NCBI RefSeq assembly: GCF_031127805.1
Contig: NZ_JARXHW010000020.1
Location: 13,584-77,583, forward strand
Origin: Thalassobacterium maritimum
GTDB lineage: Bacteria > Verrucomicrobiota > Verrucomicrobiia > Opitutales > Coraliomargaritaceae
Direction: 5' to 3'
Length of the DNA: 64,000 bases
Within the stretch, counting starts at the first letter, position 1. Each line of letters opens with the position of its first letter. Both the position numbers and the translations under genes were made by a program. The notes below the pieces were generated by a model. The model was given only the letters and a program-made list of their open reading frames with translations, was not told the origin of the DNA and searched no databases. Positions 59,908 to 64,000 of this stretch are shown in pieces.

Positions 59908-60810
59908 TTAATCATAGCGCGCATGCATCGCGGCTAGTGGAAAGTTCTTTCCAGGGCAGATCGTTTGTTCTCCGCGTAGGTCGCGGTGGCCAGCAAATTG
60001 CTTGGCTCCTGGGATGATTTCGCCCCGTAGCCAGTCCATGAGCTGAGTGAATGCAGCGAGTTGGCGATGGGTGGGGTGTGTCGCCTCAAAATTGCCGACT
60101 AAGCAAATGCCAATCGCGGTCAGATTGATGCCGTAGCTCTTAACGTGGCCGCCTAATAGTTGCTTGGTCCATCGAGGGCCAATTTCGATTTCGCCGTCGC
60201 CGGAGTCGATGCCATTGCCGATCACAAAGTGGTAGGCGAGTCCGTTCTTCATGCCACGTTTCCGATGGGCGCGGTCGTAGATTGCTGCATTCCCATATTT
60301 GATTGCACTGTGGTGTGCCACGATGCGTTTCCAATTGTCAGTGCGCACTGTAATTTTCGCGGTTTCTGCGCGCACATTAGTCAATAGATCAGTCATCGGT
60401 GTCGCGTCCGGTATGTATAGCTTCTGGCCGATTCGAATCATATCGCTGGATAAATTGTTGGCACGTTTGAGGGCGGCTATACGAACGCCATGAATCAATG
60501 CAATTCCGCCTAGGGTGTCGCCTTTTTTGACTGTATAAACTGTGTTGTTCGCGATGGATGGCGCGGGCGGCGGTGGTGTGCTTTGCTCTGAGATTTTTAA
60601 TGTTTGTCCAACATGAATCAGGTCGCCGCTCAGCTTATTGATTCTTCTGAGTTCAGCGGTGCTTATGTTATGTTTGAGGGCTATATGTCCGAGAGTGTCT
60701 CCATTGCGTACCGTGTATGTTCCTTGAGCGTTGCCGAGCTTGAAACTAGCTATACTGCCCAGTGCGATTAAGCCTGCGCGTTTGGTAAATTCTCGGCGTG
60801 TGACGTGCAT
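59908..60810 (-). CDS. LysM-containing N-acetylmuramoyl-L-alanine amidase (amidase_2/PGRP type)
   Basis: A 300-residue exported peptidoglycan hydrolase. The N-terminal signal contains a twin-arginine-like motif TRREFTKRAGLIALG, which suggests Tat export. Two LysM domains follow (YTVRNGDTLGHIALKHN at about 31 and YTVKKGDTLGGIALIHG at about 92), joined by a Pro-rich linker. Then comes an amidase_2 domain with zinc ligands in VAHHSAIKYG, AYHFVIGNGID and FAGHRDL, with CPGK near the end. It cleaves the stem peptide from glycan chains. It sits between two paralogous membrane proteins of unknown function. Confidence 0.88.
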   Translation of the reverse strand: MHVTRREFTKRAGLIALGSIASFKLGNAQGTYTVRNGDTLGHIALKHNISTAELRRINKLSGDLIHVGQTLKISEQSTPPPPAPSIANNTVYTVKKGDTLGGIALIHGVRIAALKRANNLSSDMIRIGQKLYIPDATPMTDLLTNVRAETAKITVRTDNWKRIVAHHSAIKYGNAAIYDRAHRKRGMKNGLAYHFVIGNGIDSGDGEIEIGPRWTKQLLGGHVKSYGINLTAIGICLVGNFEATHPTHRQLAAFTQLMDWLRGEIIPGAKQFAGHRDLRGEQTICPGKNFPLAAMHARYD

Positions 60811-60887
60811 GTTGTTGATGGAGGGATGTTTATTGTTTGTACAATATTTAATCGTTTTTTGCTAGCGATCAAGCGCGTGAGGGCACT

Positions 60888-61742
60888 CTAGCGCAGTGAG
60901 TCCGGCACCTCAAATAGTCTAGAAACGATGCCAGTATTGAGCGCCGCTCGCTCGATTCGAGTGTGCGTTGTAACTTTATTATCTATGGACGCAATGATGT
61001 GAAAAGGGATTGGAATTCCGTCGACATCGTGGTAGTCGAAAAATTCGGTTTGTTGAGTGCTGCCATTGGCTAGCTTCTTTCTTTCTGCGATTGGGTGCAT
61101 TGAGAAGGGGTCTATGAATATAGCCACTTCTTGGTCGTGTGCGTCGGTGATGTGGACTTTTAAGCATTCGTTCCCGAGCCAATCTGCAGATTCAATTCCT
61201 GTAATTAGGCCATTGCCTAAATGTGATTCGATAATCCGGTCGAAGAACTGAGCTTGCGCATGCCAAGTGTCGACTTCTTTGCCTTCGATTAAGCTAAGGG
61301 TATCCTCTTGTTGTGGGGCTCGTACGCGCCGCCAGACTTTTGGGCCAATCACACCATAAGTAATCTCATATGTGTCGCGTTTGAGCGTGAAAAGCATTCG
61401 ATCTGGCCGCATTTTAAAAAGCACAAAGTTCTCACTGATACCTCCATGCGTAACTTCTCCGGCTATGCGAATGCTGCGCGTGTTGTCTAGTATGGTTTCG
61501 TTGCTGTTTACTGATAAATAGGCGGGCATGAAAGTTCTGAGTGAGCTCAGTTCCTGTATAGTGCCATAAGGAAAACGTGTCTCTGTGCCTGAATTATCAG
61601 GAGAGCGCAACGATATGATGGCTGTAAAGACAGCAGCGCATGTAAGTAATATGACTCCAAGTAAGAGCGCAATTTTTGAGGATTTCTGAAGCCTGCTAGA
61701 CGTTCCTCTTTTGCGCTTAGTGTTGGTGTAAGGTGAGCCCAT
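60888..61742 (-). CDS. Membrane-anchored protein, paralogue B
   Basis: A 284-residue paralogue of 58967-59821, with the same length and the same N-terminal anchor position (KIALLLGVILLTCAAVFTAI). Shared core segments include NENFVLFKMRPDRMLFTL, VIGPKVWRRVR, and the identical C-terminus RLFEVPDSL with one end residue changed. The two genes lie on either side of the amidase, so they arose by a local duplication. A modest number of substitutions is spread over the length, which implies retention of both copies. Function is unknown. Confidence 0.65.
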   Translation of the reverse strand: MGSPYTNTKRKRGTSSRLQKSSKIALLLGVILLTCAAVFTAIISLRSPDNSGTETRFPYGTIQELSSLRTFMPAYLSVNSNETILDNTRSIRIAGEVTHGGISENFVLFKMRPDRMLFTLKRDTYEITYGVIGPKVWRRVRAPQQEDTLSLIEGKEVDTWHAQAQFFDRIIESHLGNGLITGIESADWLGNECLKVHITDAHDQEVAIFIDPFSMHPIAERKKLANGSTQQTEFFDYHDVDGIPIPFHIIASIDNKVTTHTRIERAALNTGIVSRLFEVPDSLR

Positions 61743-61897
61743 AAATACAAATACGTATTCGAGCAGCTTGTTTACCGCTAATTCTTGGTCAATTCAAATG
61801 CATGATGCCAGCCGTAGTGAGTGTCTGATGTTGTCCGTGTGTATTGAGTCCGTGCTCGCCAAAGCCTATGAATATCATTTCTTGTATGATACCAATT

Positions 61898-63400
61898 ATG
61901 ACATCTCTCAGACACTATTCCCTTGGTGAAGCCTGCCCTGCTAGTCCGCATGCAGTTGTCAGTAGCTTGCCCACTATGGCCGATGTGCGCGGCTACGAAG
62001 AGCGTGAGCCGCGCGTGATCGAAGCTTTGAAGTCGGGATACCCGCGTTTTGTCCAGCATGCGTTTGTGGCAGAATTGATTGCCTTCTACTTATCGCGAGA
62101 AGGATTAGAGGGGCGGGAGGCAGTTTTGATTCCTGGGCGTCGAGCGACTCAGGATTTGGTCGAGCGTATTGGTGCAGGTCTTGGCATCTTGAAGGTAGAT
62201 GAGGCGGTTTTCCTTGTGCATTACGATGCCTCTGATCGAGACCTATGTCGCTTAGTTAAGAAATTTGTGCAGCATACCGGCTGTGGCATTTCCTCGCGTC
62301 AAGCGGAAGATTTACTGTTGTTGCACGGCTTGCGAGATTCGGTATTTCCCGAGCTGACAGAGGGGAGTGGTCAGCCTGGTTTTGTTGAAGAGGAATTGTC
62401 AGGTCTTGTGGGCTGTGATACGAAGGACCTTATGGTGTGTGCTTCAGGAATGAGTGCATTTTATACGGGTTTCCGAGCAGTGAGGGAATTTCAAGCAGCG
62501 AAGGGGCGCAATAAATGGCTGCAATTGGGGTGGCTATACTTGGATTCTGGATGTGTCTTGCAGGAATTTTTAGCTGAAGGCGAGAGTTTGGATCATTGTT
62601 ATGATGTGACGGATACGGAGGCTCTGGTGCGGCGAATCGAAGCCTGTGGCGACGCTTTGGCGGCAGTGGTGATTGAGTGTCCAACTAATCCGATTGTGCA
62701 AGTCGGTGATCTGGAGCGAATTGCCCAGGCAGTGCGTCTCTGTGGAGGTGTTATGATGATTGATCCTACCGTTGCCTCTATATATAATGTAGATGTTTTG
62801 CGATATGCGGATATTTTGGTTACCAGTCTGACAAAGTATGCTTCATGTGAGGGAGATGTTATGATTGGTGCGGTCGCTTTGAATGCGGAGTCGCCGCATT
62901 ATAGTGATTTGGTTTTGCGCTGCTTTAGTTGCTATCAGCCAGCCTATGCCCGAGATGTGGCCCGCTTGGCCTATCAGTTGAGGCGTGCGCCCGAAGTGGT
63001 GGCGCGGATGGATGCGAATGCGCGTCAGTTAGCTGACTATTTACAGGCGCATCGCGCCGTGGCGAAAGTGCATTATGCGGGGCACTCCGAGCGTTTTGCA
63101 GAAGTCAGTCAACGTAAAGGTGCTGGCGGGGCGTTGATTACGATAGAAGTCCATGGGGCGATCGAGCCCGTTTATGATGCTTTAGAGCTGATGAAAGGGC
63201 CGAGCTTTGGCACCGAATATACGCTGGTGTGCCCTTTTATGTATCTTGCGCACTATGATCTGGTCACCACAGATGAAGGGCGCAGTTTTTTACGCTCGAT
63301 TGGGATTGATCCAGATTTGCTTCGTATCTCTGTGGGGGCGGAGCCAATCGAAGCTATTATTCAAGTCTTTGAGCGCGCGCTCGCGTGCGTTAAAAATTAA
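61898..63400 (+). CDS. Cys/Met-metabolism PLP-dependent enzyme (cystathionine gamma-synthase-like)
   Basis: A 500-residue fold-type I PLP enzyme. The aminotransferase-like core spans about residues 160-495, with the Schiff-base Lys in VTSLTKYASCEGDVM, the PLP-contact Asp in MMIDPTVAS and the phosphate-binding region CASGMSAFYTGF. Residues 1-150 are an extra N-terminal region (for example DVRGYEEREPRVIEALKSGYPRF) not found in ordinary MetB/MetC. This longer form is seen in fungal-type and some bacterial cystathionine gamma-synthases. A gamma-synthase role in methionine synthesis is inferred. ATG 61898 is chosen over in-frame starts at 61844 and 61868. It is followed four bases later by a small gene. 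Confidence 0.7.
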   Translation: MTSLRHYSLGEACPASPHAVVSSLPTMADVRGYEEREPRVIEALKSGYPRFVQHAFVAELIAFYLSREGLEGREAVLIPGRRATQDLVERIGAGLGILKVDEAVFLVHYDASDRDLCRLVKKFVQHTGCGISSRQAEDLLLLHGLRDSVFPELTEGSGQPGFVEEELSGLVGCDTKDLMVCASGMSAFYTGFRAVREFQAAKGRNKWLQLGWLYLDSGCVLQEFLAEGESLDHCYDVTDTEALVRRIEACGDALAAVVIECPTNPIVQVGDLERIAQAVRLCGGVMMIDPTVASIYNVDVLRYADILVTSLTKYASCEGDVMIGAVALNAESPHYSDLVLRCFSCYQPAYARDVARLAYQLRRAPEVVARMDANARQLADYLQAHRAVAKVHYAGHSERFAEVSQRKGAGGALITIEVHGAIEPVYDALELMKGPSFGTEYTLVCPFMYLAHYDLVTTDEGRSFLRSIGIDPDLLRISVGAEPIEAIIQVFERALACVKN

Positions 63401-63403
63401 ACT

Positions 63404-63859
63404 ATGACACCTATTAGTATAATACGTCATCCTAAGGAGCGTCGCAGTAAGTGCAGTTTGACGCCCTTAGAGGGAAGAGAAGATATCGCCTTCTATAAAG
63501 CGCGGGAGAACTGGAGCTTTGATATGAGCGGCTTTACCGTGCTGGCCTTGGGGGCTCCCGAGCTTTCGGTTGAAGATGCGGGGCGTCCCTTATTATTATT
63601 GGATAGCACCTGGCGTTTATTGCCGCAGCTGGAGGCATGCTTATATGGAGAAGGAGTGCGGCGCACTTTGCCTGCGGTGGCGACGGCATATCCGCGAGTG
63701 AGTAAGATTGCTGAAGATCCGCATGGAGGCCTCGCATCGGTAGAGGCCTTACACTTGGCGAAATTACTTCTGGGGGAGCGGGATGATAGTCTGTTGGACT
63801 CGTATTATTGGCGTAAAACGTGGCTAGAGACGCTGGCTTGTGCGAAATTGTTGGGTTAA
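63404..63859 (+). CDS. Small protein resembling the Tsr3/DTW (TDD) family
   Basis: A 151-residue cytosolic protein. The sequence APELSVEDAGRPLLLLDSTWRLLPQ, then RRTLPAVATAYPRVSK and GGLASVEALHLAKLLLG, follows the order of Tsr3 and DTW proteins, which transfer aminocarboxypropyl groups from SAM to rRNA or tRNA. The canonical D-T-W or Cys-rich motif is not fully present, so I call it TDD-like only. It follows the PLP enzyme by three bases and may be cotranscribed. Confidence 0.55.
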   Translation: MTPISIIRHPKERRSKCSLTPLEGREDIAFYKARENWSFDMSGFTVLALGAPELSVEDAGRPLLLLDSTWRLLPQLEACLYGEGVRRTLPAVATAYPRVSKIAEDPHGGLASVEALHLAKLLLGERDDSLLDSYYWRKTWLETLACAKLLG

Positions 63860-63960
63860 TCGTCGTTAGTACAGCGAAAAGCGTGAAAAAAGTGGTACCG
63901 TAATGCACTGGTTTTTAGCATCTTGTGACTTTAGGGTAAAATAAATGCAATTTTTGATAA

Positions 63961-63987
63961 AAAGTACTTGAACGTACGAAGTACTTT
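63961..63987. repeat. Inverted repeat near the window end
   Basis: AAAGTACTT (63961-63969) and AAGTACTTT (63979-63987) are 9-base arms around a 9-base centre containing CGTACG. It lies downstream of the last gene. The weak stem has no T-run, so an operator for a gene beyond the edge is more likely than a terminator. Confidence 0.5.
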
Positions 63988-64000
63988 GCGCACTTTCTGC

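Overview
The window reads as a bacterial chromosome segment of moderate GC. It is densely packed, with frequent GTG and TTG starts and many genes that overlap by 1-4 bases. The gene families seen (YdbH-like AsmA-type protein, a W/DP/LP repeat protein, large exported proteins of unknown function, U32 peptidase-like protein, GbsR/MarR regulator) would fit a marine Verrucomicrobiota of the Opitutae/Puniceicoccales type. That placement is an inference from protein style only; no rRNA or marker gene in the window proves it. I found no tRNA, rRNA, CRISPR array or IS element.

Layout. 0-6 kb: queF, a RidA protein, a dicarboxylate/glutamate symporter, a CBS-containing hybrid histidine kinase, rsmA and trpC. 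6-13 kb: a YdbH-like protein, an orphan gene, a succinate-semialdehyde-type dehydrogenase, a GbsR-like regulator with a perfect 26-bp palindrome between its promoter and start codon, and a desaturase. 13-20 kb: a repeat protein, then a GntR(YtrA-type)-ABC ATPase-permease-permease operon whose ATPase is broken by an in-frame TGA. 20-27 kb: a BlaI/BlaR1-like pair with two upstream inverted-repeat operators, a lipoprotein, MsrA, a small strongly translated gene with a terminator, and a GH42-like secreted protein. 27-32 kb: pncB-nadE-nrtR for NAD synthesis. 31-36 kb: TPR and AAA+ proteins and an M50-like membrane peptidase.

35.7-42.3 kb is the most unusual block and is best explained as a retron. 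It contains a WGR/HEAT-like repeat protein of 1026 residues, a winged-helix + SWIM zinc-finger protein, then a 340-base non-coding gap. The gap folds into a retron-style msr-msd RNA: 24-nt outer arms with 23 paired positions, an msr stem-loop, and a 27-bp msd stem. It is followed by a reverse transcriptase with the retron signatures NAxxH, YADD and VTG. As I recall, an ARM/HEAT-like plus WHSWIM accessory pair matches the retron class called type XIII in a published classification, but I could not check this.

Immediately next to it (42.3-46.6 kb) is an RNA-repair locus: divergent sigma-54 activator rtcR, then rtcA and rtcB. 46.7-50.9 kb is a tight NAD-salvage operon: pncA, Nudix, ADP-ribosylglycohydrolase, an internally deleted second ADP-ribosylglycohydrolase, pnuC and nadR. 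Two operator-like sites (AAGTGT-N7-ACACWT) precede pncA and one of the same form precedes pncB, 19 kb away. Together with the nrtR gene they define a likely NrtR regulon.

51-56.3 kb holds an exported protein, a CreD-like protein and a CreB/CreC-like two-component pair, with short interspersed repeats between them. 56.4-64 kb holds a U32/RlhA-like protein, two paralogous membrane-anchored proteins flanking a LysM amidase, a Cys/Met-metabolism PLP enzyme, and a small protein resembling the Tsr3/DTW family.
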